The notes under the pieces are model-generated. The model was given only the letters and a program-made list of their open reading frames with translations. It made no database searches and was not told the DNA's origin. Source: Acidobacteriota bacterium (lineage in GTDB: Bacteria > Acidobacteriota > Thermoanaerobaculia > Gp7-AA8). Taken from it: DNA of 64,000 nucleotides. Location: assembly GCA_021781455.1 (NCBI GenBank), contig JAJXWV010000014.1, positions 1 to 64,000 on the forward strand, read 5' to 3'. Numbering within the stretch: the first letter of the stretch is position 1; every line of letters begins with the position of its first letter. Of the stretch, positions 1 to 7,527 are shown one piece after another. Position numbers and translations under genes: made by a program.

Positions 1-165
1 ACCCCATCCTCCCCCATCTTTCCAACGTCGGACCGAAGACCCGACCCCATCCTCCCCCATCGTGAACCGTCTTTTCAGATCTTTCCAACGTCGGACCGAA
101 GACCCGACCCCATCCTCCCATCCGAAGACCCGACCCCATCCTCCCCCATCCTCCCGTACGCCAGA
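1..165. repeat. Short tandem/word repeat at window start
   Basis: A phrase containing CGACCCCATCCTCCCCCAT recurs at least four times, mixed with two copies of a phrase ending CCAACGTCGGACCGAAGACC. No coding signal is convincing here. It resembles the other low-complexity intergenic word repeats of this genome. The left edge is cut by the window. Confidence 0.7.
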
Positions 166-301
166 GCCGACGTGCGAGCCCGCGATCGCTACGCTGCTTC
201 CCGCGGCCGTCACTGCCATCTCCCGTTCCCCGTTCAGCTTGCGCGCTTCTTCGGAGCTTTCTTCTTCGCTCTGCGTGGGGGCATGGTCTTTGAGCCTGCC
301 C

Positions 302-477
302 CGGTTTGATCGCCGAGCGGAGGAAGGCGTTGACGTCATCCGAAGAGTGGAACACTTCGGCGACGTCCGGCTCGAGAATGACCGATCGCACGCGCCCGAG
401 TTTTGGCCGCAAGGCAAAGCGGTTCGGCTTCATCTTCTTGAAGTCGAGGTCGTAATGCGCTCGCACGTCGTCGTCCA
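302..477 (-). pseudogene. Antitoxin-like small protein fragment
   Basis: On the minus strand the frame from a TTG at 477 reads DDDVRAHYDLDF, then KPNRFALRPKLGRVRSV and ILEPDVAEVFHSSDDVNAFL. This layout (acidic DDD..YD start, then LDPDVAEVF..SDAVN) is that of small antitoxin-like proteins encoded next to toxins. There is no ATG start, the frame runs on without a natural stop into the tandem repeat, and a basic Lys/Arg-rich tail sits in the next frame. I read it as a decayed copy. No toxin partner is recognisable beside it. Confidence 0.3.
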
Positions 478-623
478 ACGGAACCCTTGGTTGTGGCCGC
501 GGTAGAGGGAGACGAGGAGGTCATGGGTTGGATTATGAGGCCGGGCGGAGGGACGCAGGACGGGACATCAATGCCGGACGCGCCGGAAAGGGCAGGATCC
601 TCGCGCAGGGAAGTTGCCCGCTG

Positions 624-821
624 CTATGTGCGCTTCGCGGGAGTGAGCGTCCAGACTTTTTCCCATGCCTTCAGTGCTCGACGGCGGCGCAGCAGAGGAA
701 GAACGGCGCGCTGCAGGTCGACAACCTGCGCAACCTTTTGCGGAAGCGAGAGATTTCTGCGGCGCGAACGCAGTTCGTTCTTGCCTGCGCGCAACCTGGC
801 GTGGACGGCCGAGTCACTCAT
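624..821 (-). CDS. Small partner protein of nucleotidyltransferase
   Basis: This 65-residue, strongly basic protein starts inside the last codons of the nucleotidyltransferase gene (8 bp overlap), so the two are translationally coupled. Its middle (SLPQKVAQVVDLQRAVLPL) looks like one or two amphipathic helices. I do not recognise a family. The coupling suggests an accessory or antitoxin-type partner, but it is not an obvious HEPN protein. Function unknown. Confidence 0.55.
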   Translation of the reverse strand: MSDSAVHARLRAGKNELRSRRRNLSLPQKVAQVVDLQRAVLPLLRRRRALKAWEKVWTLTPAKRT

Positions 822-1314
822 AGGAGGGTAGCTTCAAGTTGTACCGCCGCAGAAGAGACTGCAGCAACTCACGGTCCACGTCGCCCTGTTCGAGGAGCGC
901 GGCCACGCGTTCGAGCCGCTTCGCACTGCGCGCGCTCGGCTCGAGGTACAACGCGATGAGAAACTCGGGACGGATCACGCGAACGCGTTGCTCCTCGTAA
1001 TCCAGTTCCGCGGCAGTCGTGATCGCCTCCTCCGCAATTGCGTTCGGAGCGGGAATGATCTGCACCGGGATACCGGCGATCACGATGTGCTCTGCCTCCT
1101 CCGCATATCCATTCTTTCGCGCCCACTCGTACACTGGAGCGAGGGAGACGAGCGAGCCTCCGCTCTGGAGCAGGACGAAGACATCGATGTCGAACGTGGC
1201 GATCGGCTCGGACCAGAAGACCAGCGCCATCGCGCCGCCGAGTGCGTAGTCCGTCACGACTCCGTCCGCCTTCAGACGCTCGATCGCTCGGAGCGCTTCG
1301 CCGAAGCTGTCCAT
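814..1314 (-). CDS. Nucleotidyltransferase-fold protein
   Basis: 166 residues. The N-terminal half carries ALGGAMALVFWSEPIATF followed by DIDVFV: a GG loop and a D-x-D pair, the metal-binding signature of the polymerase-beta nucleotidyltransferase superfamily, as in AbiEii/MNT-type proteins. The remainder (IPVQIIPAPN, then RPEFLIALYLEPSARSAK) matches how small DNA-encoded nucleotidyltransferases end. Such proteins modify tRNA or partner proteins in toxin-antitoxin or phage-defence systems. The coupled 65-aa gene supports a two-gene module. Substrate cannot be told from sequence. Confidence 0.75.
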   Translation of the reverse strand: MDSFGEALRAIERLKADGVVTDYALGGAMALVFWSEPIATFDIDVFVLLQSGGSLVSLAPVYEWARKNGYAEEAEHIVIAGIPVQIIPAPNAIAEEAITTAAELDYEEQRVRVIRPEFLIALYLEPSARSAKRLERVAALLEQGDVDRELLQSLLRRYNLKLPSYE

Positions 1315-1685
1315 CGCGATCGGAGTCTACACGAGCTGTCCCATGTGGAATGGTTCGACGCCGCGTACTCGAGCGAGGCAATGGGCTTCCGCAGCATCGC
1401 CGGGCCGCTCTCCGCTACCAGCACGGCTCGGAGCCGAGGCGATCGTCGACTCAGCGCGTGGTGCGCCGCAACCAATGAATCATCGCCGGGAATCTATCCC
1501 CTGCGCCGCCGACAGAGCTCGGCTGGCGGGTTTTTCGGCCGCCGCGCGAGTATCCGTCGGGAGTGATTTTTGACGGATCCTTCTATATACGGGCGCAAGC
1601 TGCTTCATGTGAGCGATGTGCAGAACAAGGCCGTTCGCGATACGAGGGCAGTTGAGAGGGTGAGCGACTCCTGGTGCCGGGCTGC
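1315..1685. other. Intergenic stretch, no gene seen
   Basis: About 370 bp upstream of the nucleotidyltransferase and downstream of the ATP-grasp gene. Only short out-of-frame readings are present. An AT-rich patch near 1583-1600 (TTCTATATACGG) is the only promoter-like spot and I cannot assign it. Confidence 0.4.
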
Positions 1686-2708
1686 TCAGCCGCCGGCAAC
1701 GCGGTTTAGTCCGAGGCGGACGATTCGCTGGATGAGAGCGGGATAAGACAGGCCGCGTGCTTCGGCGGCGGACGCGAACTCTTCGCTCCGGGCCACGTCC
1801 GGGTTCGGGTTGGCTTCGAGGAAGTAGAGCTTCCCGTCCGGCGAGAGCCTGTAGTCGATGCGACTGTATCCGTCGAGGTCGAGAATGCGGGCGATCCGGC
1901 GCGTCGTGTGAATCACGGTCTGGCGAAGCGCCGGGCTCAGGTCCTCGGCCGCCTGCTGATAGATCCCCCGCCGCCGCTGGTAATCCGTGTTGTGCTTGAC
2001 GCGGGCGGTGGCAATCGGAACTGCGCCCGGTGGGAGGTTCTCAAACAGGAGCTCCCAAACCGGCAGGACTTCCATGCGTGCGTTGCCGATGACGGCTGCA
2101 TAGAGCTCACGCCCGTCGACGTACTGCTCGGCAATGGCATCCGAACCGTTGCTCTTGTGAATGAAGGCCACCCGTTCCCGGAGCTTCTCGTCGGTGTCGA
2201 CGATCGAAGCCTGCGAGATGCCGAGGGAAGCCTCGTGCACGAGGCTCTTCACGATGAGGGGAAAATCGAGTCCTTTCGGCCGGACCACCCGCCGCCGGCG
2301 CGGATACACGGCGAACTTCGGCACGGGCACGTGGTGGTACGCAAGAAGCTTTTTCGACAGCGCCTTGTCGCGGGCGAGCATCAGTCCGCGGGGATGGCAC
2401 CCCGTGTATGCCACCTGCATGAGCTCGAGAAAGCTGACCACGTGATGGTCGAACTCCTGTCGACCGAGGAACTCCTCCAGCAGATTGAAGATGATGTCGG
2501 GTTTCCACTCCACGACGGCGTCGCGAATCGGCGTGAGCTCGTCGGCAACGGCGAGAACTCTCACGTCATGACCGAGCTCACGCAACGTCGTCACGACGTC
2601 GTACTCGGTCTTCCACTCGTAGGCCTCCTGCTCGCTGTAGCCCTCGAGACTGTCAGGCGGCACCAGGGAGGGATGCGTCAGGACGGCAAGACGCAGGCGG
2701 CGCTTCAT
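1686..2708 (-). CDS. ATP-grasp protein, D-Ala-D-Ala ligase-like
   Basis: 340 residues. It has an N-terminal pre-ATP-grasp domain (RLAVLTHPSLVPPDSLEGYS; PDIIFNLLEEF), a central lobe with GCHPRGLMLARDKALSKKLL and the lysine-bearing FPLIVKSLVHEASLGIS, and the metal/ATP site near the end (GYSRIDYRLSPDGKLYFLEA then NPNPD). These are D-alanine-D-alanine ligase family features, so it should form an amide bond using ATP. Its start overlaps the stop of the upstream metallopeptidase by 4 bp (ATGA). A real Ddl would normally lie in a cell-wall cluster; here the partner is a peptidase, so the product may be another peptide. Confidence 0.85.
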   Translation of the reverse strand: MKRRLRLAVLTHPSLVPPDSLEGYSEQEAYEWKTEYDVVTTLRELGHDVRVLAVADELTPIRDAVVEWKPDIIFNLLEEFLGRQEFDHHVVSFLELMQVAYTGCHPRGLMLARDKALSKKLLAYHHVPVPKFAVYPRRRRVVRPKGLDFPLIVKSLVHEASLGISQASIVDTDEKLRERVAFIHKSNGSDAIAEQYVDGRELYAAVIGNARMEVLPVWELLFENLPPGAVPIATARVKHNTDYQRRRGIYQQAAEDLSPALRQTVIHTTRRIARILDLDGYSRIDYRLSPDGKLYFLEANPNPDVARSEEFASAAEARGLSYPALIQRIVRLGLNRVAGG

Positions 2709-3754
2709 AGGGCAAACCAGTTCCTTCGGCTGTAGTGAAAATCCATGGTCTTGACCGTGAGAAGTAGGGCGAAGTCCATTTTCAGCCGCTTCTCCGGACC
2801 TGCCACACGGAGCTTGAGCTCGCGGCTCCGGCCGATCATGTCCTTCAGGACCTGATCGAGCGTGAACTGATACTCGCCCGTCCAGGTGGCCACGAGCCGC
2901 CGGATCTCGGCGCGATTGCGGCGCAGAAAACGCGAGGCCAGCTCTCTTCGCCGATGTCGAGGATCATCCGAGAACAGGCGCCGGAGATCGCGATCGTAGA
3001 TGTCGGGATAGCTCACCAGATAGCGTCCGCGCTTTTCCTCATAGTACTCGCCGAGCGTCATGGAAAGGTTCGGCAGGGACTCGGGCGTGGTGCGGTTGCG
3101 ATGCGAGGGCTTCTGGCCGCGCAGGCGGTCGAGAAGAGCGTCCATGTACTCGAGTTTTCGAAGCGCCGGCCAGCCTTCGTAGCGCTTCCGCCACCCCTCA
3201 CCGCGCGAGCCGAGGATCACGGCGAACGTCTCGGCGAAATCTTCCGACGGGTGGCTCTGCGCGTAATAGAGCCGCAGGTGCTGCACGAAACGACGGCTGG
3301 CCGGATTGGGACGGTAGTGCTCCGGATAACGCTTCGAGGTGTTGCCGAAGATCTCCTGCCGCTCAACGTCACGCTCCAGTCCGAAGGCGTTGTCGAAGGC
3401 ATGACCGCATTCGTGGCGGAGGATCTTCATCATCTCCTGCCGCGTCCCTCCCTCCACCTCCAACATCTGCTTCCGCTCCAGTTTCATGAGCCGTGGATGA
3501 GCGAGATATAGGGGGATGGCGATTCCAGTGACGCCGTCGGGAACGAACCAGTCGTACGACAGCCAGGCATGCGGCCGGAAGCGAATGTCGCGCCGCGCCA
3601 GCTCATCGTAGAGATCGGCGAGACACTCTTCGATCCAGCTGCCCTCGATGCTCAGGCGGAGGTCGCGCAGACGGACCTGCAGCAACTCCTTGTCGGCCAG
3701 AGTTTCCCATGTGCCGCCGTTCCGCCTGGTCGTGTGCACGCGATTCGGCCGCAT
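2705..3754 (-). CDS. Putative zinc metallopeptidase (HExxH-type)
   Basis: 349 residues. A zincin-like motif HECGH lies at residues 114-118 in RHECGHAFDNAFGLERDVER, with a downstream HPSEDFAETFAVIL segment that can supply the third ligand and helper acidic residues. No signal peptide is visible, so it is probably cytoplasmic. The central tract around KRYPEHYRPNPASRRFVQHL recurs in uncharacterised peptidases encoded beside ATP-grasp ligases. It is the first gene of a coupled pair with that ligase. The ATG at 3754 lies close to a palindromic repeat, so a start a few codons later is possible. Confidence 0.75.
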   Translation of the reverse strand: MRPNRVHTTRRNGGTWETLADKELLQVRLRDLRLSIEGSWIEECLADLYDELARRDIRFRPHAWLSYDWFVPDGVTGIAIPLYLAHPRLMKLERKQMLEVEGGTRQEMMKILRHECGHAFDNAFGLERDVERQEIFGNTSKRYPEHYRPNPASRRFVQHLRLYYAQSHPSEDFAETFAVILGSRGEGWRKRYEGWPALRKLEYMDALLDRLRGQKPSHRNRTTPESLPNLSMTLGEYYEEKRGRYLVSYPDIYDRDLRRLFSDDPRHRRRELASRFLRRNRAEIRRLVATWTGEYQFTLDQVLKDMIGRSRELKLRVAGPEKRLKMDFALLLTVKTMDFHYSRRNWFAL

Positions 3755-3767
3755 CGTAGCACCCCGT

Positions 3768-3827
3768 GTGGGACGGGCTTTCCAGCCTGTCCCCCTGAAT
3801 GCGGGGCTGGAAAGCCTGTCCCACTCG
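3768..3827. repeat. Inverted repeat with GGCTTTCCAGCCTG arms
   Basis: GGGACGGGCTTTCCAGCCTG is followed after a short CCCCCTGAATGCGGG linker by its reverse complement GGCTGGAAAGCCTGTCCCAC. The result is a long perfect hairpin just upstream of the metallopeptidase start. A related half-copy occurs at about 60405-60445 (GGCAGGCTGGAAAGCCTG). Confidence 0.85.
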
Positions 3828-4041
3828 TGCAGTCGGGTTCTTCCACGCGAAACGGTGTTAAGCCGGGGTGGTTGTAAGAGGGCCGGCGGGGAATGGAATG
3901 GGGCGGTCTTCGCCCCCAGTCAATGTCGATTCCGAGCGCCGCCAGGTATTCGACGGCGTGTGGATCGATCGTCACCTCGCCGCTCGAAATTCATTGCCGC
4001 CGTCGCGCCTCAGTTTGCGCCTGTTCGGTCGAAGGAGCATT

Positions 4042-4216
4042 CCAAGCTCTTTTCGCATTTTCGTGTGCACACGGTCGGCTCGAGCTTCTCCTTCGCCGTG
4101 GTGGTCGGCACGATGTGTGGACCGACGGCGAGCGTGAGGAGGCCGTTCCGCGACACCGCAACATCAACGAGCAGCTTGCTCGTGCGATTCTGCGGTGGAT
4201 CCGGAAGGAGAACTGA
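4042..4216 (+). pseudogene. hicA: hicA-like toxin, damaged start
   Basis: The C-terminal part is clear HicA: GGRHDVWTDGEREEAVPRHR followed by NINEQLARAIL. HicA is a small double-stranded-RNA-binding-fold ribonuclease; the catalytic histidine sits in the GGRHD segment. Upstream, the frame (ALFAFSCAHGRLELLLRR) still resembles HicA but has no ATG/GTG/TTG after the AAGGAG at about 4032, and a competing frame carries KLFSHFRVHTVG, which also resembles the N-terminus. A frameshift or start loss is likely. Its TGA overlaps the hicB ATG. Confidence 0.55.
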
Positions 4217-4632
4217 TGAGATTCGAAGGAATGCTCAGGCGCGATGGGAAGTGGTGGTTGGCCGAAATTCCACTGCTCGATGCGATGACTCAAGGCAAGA
4301 GCCGCAAAGAGGCGATGGAGATGATCGTTGATTGGGTCGATACGATGGTCAATCGCCGCGGCCTCCGTGCGGCGGTGCATCCGCGCGGCAAGTCGGAGTT
4401 CGAGGTGTCGGGAAACAGTGCGGCAGCGATGACTGCTCTACTCCTGCGGCGACGTCGCGAGGCTGCCGGTGCTTCGTTGCGAGAGGTCGCCTCCCGTCTC
4501 GGAGCATCATCGCGCAACGCCTACGCACGATACGAGCGCGGGGACGCTGTTCCGTCCCTGGAGAAACTCGACGAACTCCTCAAAGCAGCCGCACCCGGTC
4601 ACGATTTCGTGATTCGCGATTCGGAGTCCTAG
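4216..4632 (+). CDS. hicB: HicB-type antitoxin with XRE DNA-binding domain
   Basis: 138 residues. The N-terminal part (MRFEGMLRRDGKWWLAEIP then DAMTQGKSRKEAMEMIVDWV) is the partially degraded RNase-H fold of HicB, which binds HicA. The C-terminal half (LLLRRRREAAGASLREVASR, YERGDAVPSLEKLDELL) is an XRE helix-turn-helix that represses its own operon. The ATG at 4216 has a perfect GGAG at 4206-4209 and shares a base with the hicA stop. With hicA damaged it may be a surviving orphan antitoxin. Confidence 0.8.
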   Translation: MRFEGMLRRDGKWWLAEIPLLDAMTQGKSRKEAMEMIVDWVDTMVNRRGLRAAVHPRGKSEFEVSGNSAAAMTALLLRRRREAAGASLREVASRLGASSRNAYARYERGDAVPSLEKLDELLKAAAPGHDFVIRDSES

Positions 4633-4694
4633 GACATGCGTGCAGATTGCCTGCGTGACCAACTACGTAATCTGCTGAGGAGCAGTATTTGGCC

Positions 4695-4770
4695 TGGTAG
4701 CGCATACGGGATTCGAACCCGTGTTACCGCCGTGAGAGGGCGGCGTCCTAGACCCCTAGACGAATGCGCC
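4695..4770 (-). tRNA. tRNA-Glu (CTC)
   Basis: On the minus strand: acceptor GGCGCAT pairs with ATGCGCT (one G-T pair), a D arm, anticodon stem CCGCC/GGCGG with loop CTCTCAC (anticodon CTC), T arm ACGGGTTCGAATCCCGT and encoded ACCA end. All arms fold. It forms the left boundary of the accessory island: its 5' half and upstream flank recur at 23629-23753. A further CTGGTAGCGC, matching the tRNA 3' end, lies at about 4855 and may be another relic. Confidence 0.95.
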
Positions 4771-4853
4771 AGAGTGGCAGGGACGCGGACGATACCTTGA
4801 GGTAAGTGCCGCAGTCAAGGCGGGTTAACCCCTGATTTTGCAGGGGCATTCCC
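4729..4853. repeat. Left copy of tRNA-Glu direct repeat (putative att)
   Basis: These 125 bp (tRNA anticodon arm to 5' end plus about 80 bp upstream flank) recur at 23629-23753 at a fixed offset of 18900. Within the tRNA part 41 of 42 bases agree, including GACCCCTAGACGAATGCGCC; the flank is less conserved but keeps GGTCAAGGCGGGTTAACCCC-type sequence. This is what integration of an island at a tRNA gene leaves behind. A tandem pair of tRNA-Glu genes is the alternative. Confidence 0.8.
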
Positions 4854-4938
4854 AGCTGGTAGCGCGTGATCCGAGCGGTGCTCGATTGAGACGGTTCCAC
4901 TCAATTTCCGCGCCGGTTCCCGCCGATGCCGCCCGTTT

Positions 4939-4958
4939 TGCTAGTGATCTTGCTAGGC
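4939..4958 (+). other. Left TGCTAG-N6-TGCTAGGC site
   Basis: TGCTAG, six bases, then TGCTAGGC. The same layout occurs in the same orientation at 23573-23592. Each lies on the island side of its tRNA repeat, so they could be recombinase arm-binding sites. The gap around it, 4854-5111, otherwise shows no gene. Confidence 0.4.
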
Positions 4959-5111
4959 CGTAAGTCATTGATTCTTCGTCAGCGATAATGAGGCACGGCT
5001 CCCTCCCGTGAGACTCAGTCGCGGAGTAGCCAGCGCCAGCGTTTGATAGTCGTTCGCCGCTCGGAGATCTCCCACCTTCCCGCCGACTGCGAAGGCTCCC
5101 TGTTCTAATCT

Positions 5112-5420
5112 TCAGCAGCGCGTGGTCGAGGCATACGGATCAGCGGCACGCTTCGCGACGATCCCTTCGAGGTCAAGCCGTGCAGCGGCCTCGAACAGAA
5201 CAGGGCTCCGATGTTCCTCGACTTAGGCCACCGCAACCTGACCGGCAAGGAGTCTCTTCAGCCGCGCCTTCCTCTTCGGTGAACGGCAGCTCCCGTAGAT
5301 CACGCCCGTTCAACCACAGCAGATCGAAGGCGGCGTATTCGGGTTCGCCACGAGCCTGCATCAGCGCCCCGAAGTCGGGAGCTGACTCCCCCATCACGAG
5401 GATCTCGCCATCGCCTGAGC
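5112..5420 (-). pseudogene. ATP-dependent DNA ligase (LigD-type) fragment
   Basis: Minus-strand reading gives DGEILVMGESAPDFGALMQA, EPEYAAFDLLWLNGRDLREL, then after a frameshift near 5275 RLKRLLAGQVAVA, an in-frame TAA, and LFEAAARLDLEGIVAKRAAD followed by PYASTTR. These are successive segments of the adenylation domain of ATP-dependent DNA ligases/LigD. The catalytic-lysine motif and the C-terminal OB fold are missing. It is a dead fragment, and its first part is read in frame as the tail of Rhs tip A. Confidence 0.75.
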
Positions 5421-5964
5421 GAACGAGGCCACGAGGGAGGTCTCGGCTGAGGACAGGAAGAACTGGAGCGAAAAGTCGAAGCATGCCGTATGGCGATGCC
5501 AACAGCGGCAAGGTATCCGTCGCGAAGAAGGTACCTACCGCGATCCACGTCGTGGTCGTCGCGCGTCGTGCATCCGCAGCCGTGACGGTCGTGAAGCCCT
5601 GCCCGGGAACGTACTTGATCTCGCCGTTCTGATCGGCGCGCGCCACCGCCTGCTGGAATGTGGCGACATCGTTGACCATCGTGCGGCGGGCGAGTTGGTA
5701 CGACTCTTCATTCGTGACGGTGGCGTTGACCATCTGCGCCGTGTAGTTGCCGCCCGGGACGCCACTCGTGTCCCACCACTTCTTGTCCACCGGCACACGC
5801 ATCGGCTGCCGGAATGTTGCCCGGCCCGTCTTGGTGAAGTCGTCATGCAGTTTTTTTCCGCGCGCCTTCAGAGCCGCGAGTTGCGCCTCGTCCTCCGGGG
5901 TCATGTCCCGAAGGCCTGTCGGATCCCTCCCATTCACCGGATCCCCGCCCGCAAATGCATACAA
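5173..5964 (-). CDS. Orphan Rhs tip A, fused to ligase relic
   Basis: Begins in the conserved Rhs core end (LYAFAGGDPVNGRDPTG), then a variable region (MTPEDEAQLAALKARGKKLH; NGEIKYVPGQGFTTVTAADA) and a hydrophobic stretch before running into DNA-ligase sequence from about residue 185. No recognisable toxin domain remains and there is no partner gene after it. The only start available is a TTG inside the core, and a TGA precedes the core in frame. It looks like the decayed distal end of the array. Confidence 0.6.
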   Translation of the reverse strand: MYAFAGGDPVNGRDPTGLRDMTPEDEAQLAALKARGKKLHDDFTKTGRATFRQPMRVPVDKKWWDTSGVPGGNYTAQMVNATVTNEESYQLARRTMVNDVATFQQAVARADQNGEIKYVPGQGFTTVTAADARRATTTTWIAVGTFFATDTLPLLASPYGMLRLFAPVLPVLSRDLPRGLVRSGDGEILVMGESAPDFGALMQARGEPEYAAFDLLWLNGRDLRELPFTEEEGAAEETPCRSGCGGLSRGTSEPCSVRGRCTA

Positions 5965-6106
5965 ATTCGAGCTATCCCGGTATCCCAGCGGGTCGGGACT
6001 GAGCCACGTGCCCGTCGTCGGGTCGTACCACCGATTGCGGACAGGGTGACCGGCCGAATGGTCGGTGTTAGGTCACGGTTAGGTTTTCAAAGAACGGAAG
6101 AGGATG
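5925..6106. repeat. Rhs core-end repeat, copy A
   Basis: One of five copies (also B, C, D, E) of a roughly 110-bp segment encoding on the minus strand RNRWYDPTTGTWLSPDPLG then YRDSSNLYAFAGGDP. Just upstream, copies A and D share GTTAGGTCAC..GTTAGGTTTTCAAAGAACG, and all five copies carry a TTGAAAA box. In copy A an in-frame TGA precedes the core. Confidence 0.85.
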
Positions 6107-6110
6107 CATT

Positions 6111-6512
6111 TCATACCGGCCGAATGGACTGCTGCCGAATGGAACTCTCCCACATCGAGAACTGTCGCAGCAGCTCGGTGCGTGTTGACTCCTTGACCGG
6201 CGCGCGGCTGACGACTTCACGAAGTTGAGCAGCAATCTTGATCAGGAGGGCGTCGTCTTCGGCTGGCTTAAACGACATGTCGGGTACGGCTACTTCCACT
6301 TGATAGATGCGGTCGTGATTCTTCACCTCGTGGTAGTACGGCGATGATTGATCGACAAACGTGACCATAATGTCATCGAACTGCTCACCTTCGAGATGGA
6401 GCGCGCCGAAGACCTCCTTCAACTGATCGAACTTGGGCGTCAGCCGCGCACGCGCTTTCGAGAACGCGCGGTACGCTCTGTTCTCAAACGTCTGTGTCAC
6501 GAAGAATCTCAT
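6111..6512 (-). CDS. Putative immunity protein for Rhs tip B
   Basis: 133 residues, three bases downstream of tip B on the same strand. The start MRFFVTQTFENRAYRAFSKA and the overall size and content (FGALHLEGEQFDDIMVTFVD; YYHEVKNHDRIYQVEVAVPD) are those of small soluble partners encoded after polymorphic toxins. No named family recognised. By position it should bind and neutralise the GIY-YIG-like tip B. It ends just before the next core repeat. Confidence 0.65.
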   Translation of the reverse strand: MRFFVTQTFENRAYRAFSKARARLTPKFDQLKEVFGALHLEGEQFDDIMVTFVDQSSPYYHEVKNHDRIYQVEVAVPDMSFKPAEDDALLIKIAAQLREVVSRAPVKESTRTELLRQFSMWESSIRQQSIRPV

Positions 6513-6515
6513 AGG

Positions 6516-7343
6516 TCAGTGGCGCGTCTTCTGAATCGGGACCACCTGACCGTTCTCGTCGACGTAGAACGGTTTTTGACCGAACGCTTTTTCGTACGTT
6601 TCAATGTACCGGGTTTCGAGTTCCTTCGCCGCAGCCTTTCCCGGCAATCCAGTCCGAAGCGGAACCACTTCAGTTTCAAGCCCGTACTCTTTCGCGAGCT
6701 TTCTCTGCCATTCCCTACCGCGCGTTTCCCACCCGCGACCTGTCTCGCCGAAGTGGTAGACCTGTCGCGTGTTCACGTCTACGACTGCGTACACATCGTG
6801 AGGTCCATCTGCATCGAGTCGATTGCGATGCGGCAGTAGCCACCCTTCCGCATCAGCTTGCGAGACCGTGACCGGGCCAGCCCCTTCGTAGTTCATCATC
6901 ACTTCAGCACTTACGGTGCCCGCGTTTCCGAAGGTGCCGCCGACTACCATCACAGCCGTTTCGGCGATCTGTAGTCCGCCTTGCGCGAGTTCCTGTTGTC
7001 TGTTCTGTGGCGGCAAGCCGCTCGTCGCGGTGATGATGTTCTTCGTCCAGTTATCGCCTTCGGGCAGATTCTTCTGTATCACCGGCCGGTTGTAGGGATG
7101 CGTGTAGCTGAGCCCCATCGACTCCATGAAGTCCTTCGTCTGCTGTCGGGACAGCCCGCCCTCAGCCTGAAGGAGATCCTGAACAGCAAGCGGATTCTGC
7201 CGGACCCATGACCCTGCCAGCCGATGCACGACCTTACCCGTTTTCGGGTTCGTGATGATCACATTCCCACTCGCGCTGGCAGCGGCTTCGGTCCCGGTCG
7301 GGTCCCTCCCATTCACGGGATCCCCACCCGCAAATGCATACAA
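6516..7343 (-). CDS. Orphan Rhs tip B, GIY-YIG-like nuclease toxin
   Basis: Starts in the Rhs core end (LYAFAGGDPVNGRDPTG), followed by a linker and a C-terminal domain: DVYAVVDVNTRQVYHFGETG, WETRGREWQRKLAKEYGLET, GLPGKAAAKELETRYIETYE. The spaced VYAVV..VYHFGET pattern and the basic helix containing W.R.W..KL fit a GIY-YIG (URI-fold) nuclease, a known class of polymorphic toxin tip; I infer DNA cleavage. The initiation codon is only a TTG within the core, with a TGA upstream, so it is probably silent until joined to a full rhs gene. Confidence 0.7.
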   Translation of the reverse strand: MYAFAGGDPVNGRDPTGTEAAASASGNVIITNPKTGKVVHRLAGSWVRQNPLAVQDLLQAEGGLSRQQTKDFMESMGLSYTHPYNRPVIQKNLPEGDNWTKNIITATSGLPPQNRQQELAQGGLQIAETAVMVVGGTFGNAGTVSAEVMMNYEGAGPVTVSQADAEGWLLPHRNRLDADGPHDVYAVVDVNTRQVYHFGETGRGWETRGREWQRKLAKEYGLETEVVPLRTGLPGKAAAKELETRYIETYEKAFGQKPFYVDENGQVVPIQKTRH

Positions 7344-7466
7344 ATTCGAGCTATCCCGGTATCCCAGCGGGTCCGGAGAGAGCCACGTGCCCGTCGTCGG
7401 GTCGTACCACCGATTGCGGAGACGGTGGCACTGCTCGACCGGCCGATCAGATTTTCAATGAGCTGC
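7305..7466. repeat. Rhs core-end repeat, copy B
   Basis: Second copy of the core-end segment. The shared block ends at CTCCGCAATCGGTGGTACGA (minus strand) and is preceded by CATTGAAAATCTGATCGGCC, where TGA is in frame with the core. Confidence 0.85.
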
Positions 7467-7527
7467 AGCTTTGGCTGCCCTACCAACAACCGACTTCGGG
7501 AGCGGCCAAGCAATCGACCGCTCCTCG

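Noticed and set aside
3768..3827. Terminator of an upstream gene
   Set aside because: The hairpin lies upstream, not downstream, of the nearest gene and lacks a T-run; better read as an interspersed palindrome.
3652..3975. Minus-strand 107-aa reading starting TIDPHAVEYLAALGIDIDWG
   Set aside because: The first 21 residues look protein-like and could be a gene relic, but the rest is the palindromic repeat and an out-of-frame piece of the metallopeptidase gene; too little to support a gene.
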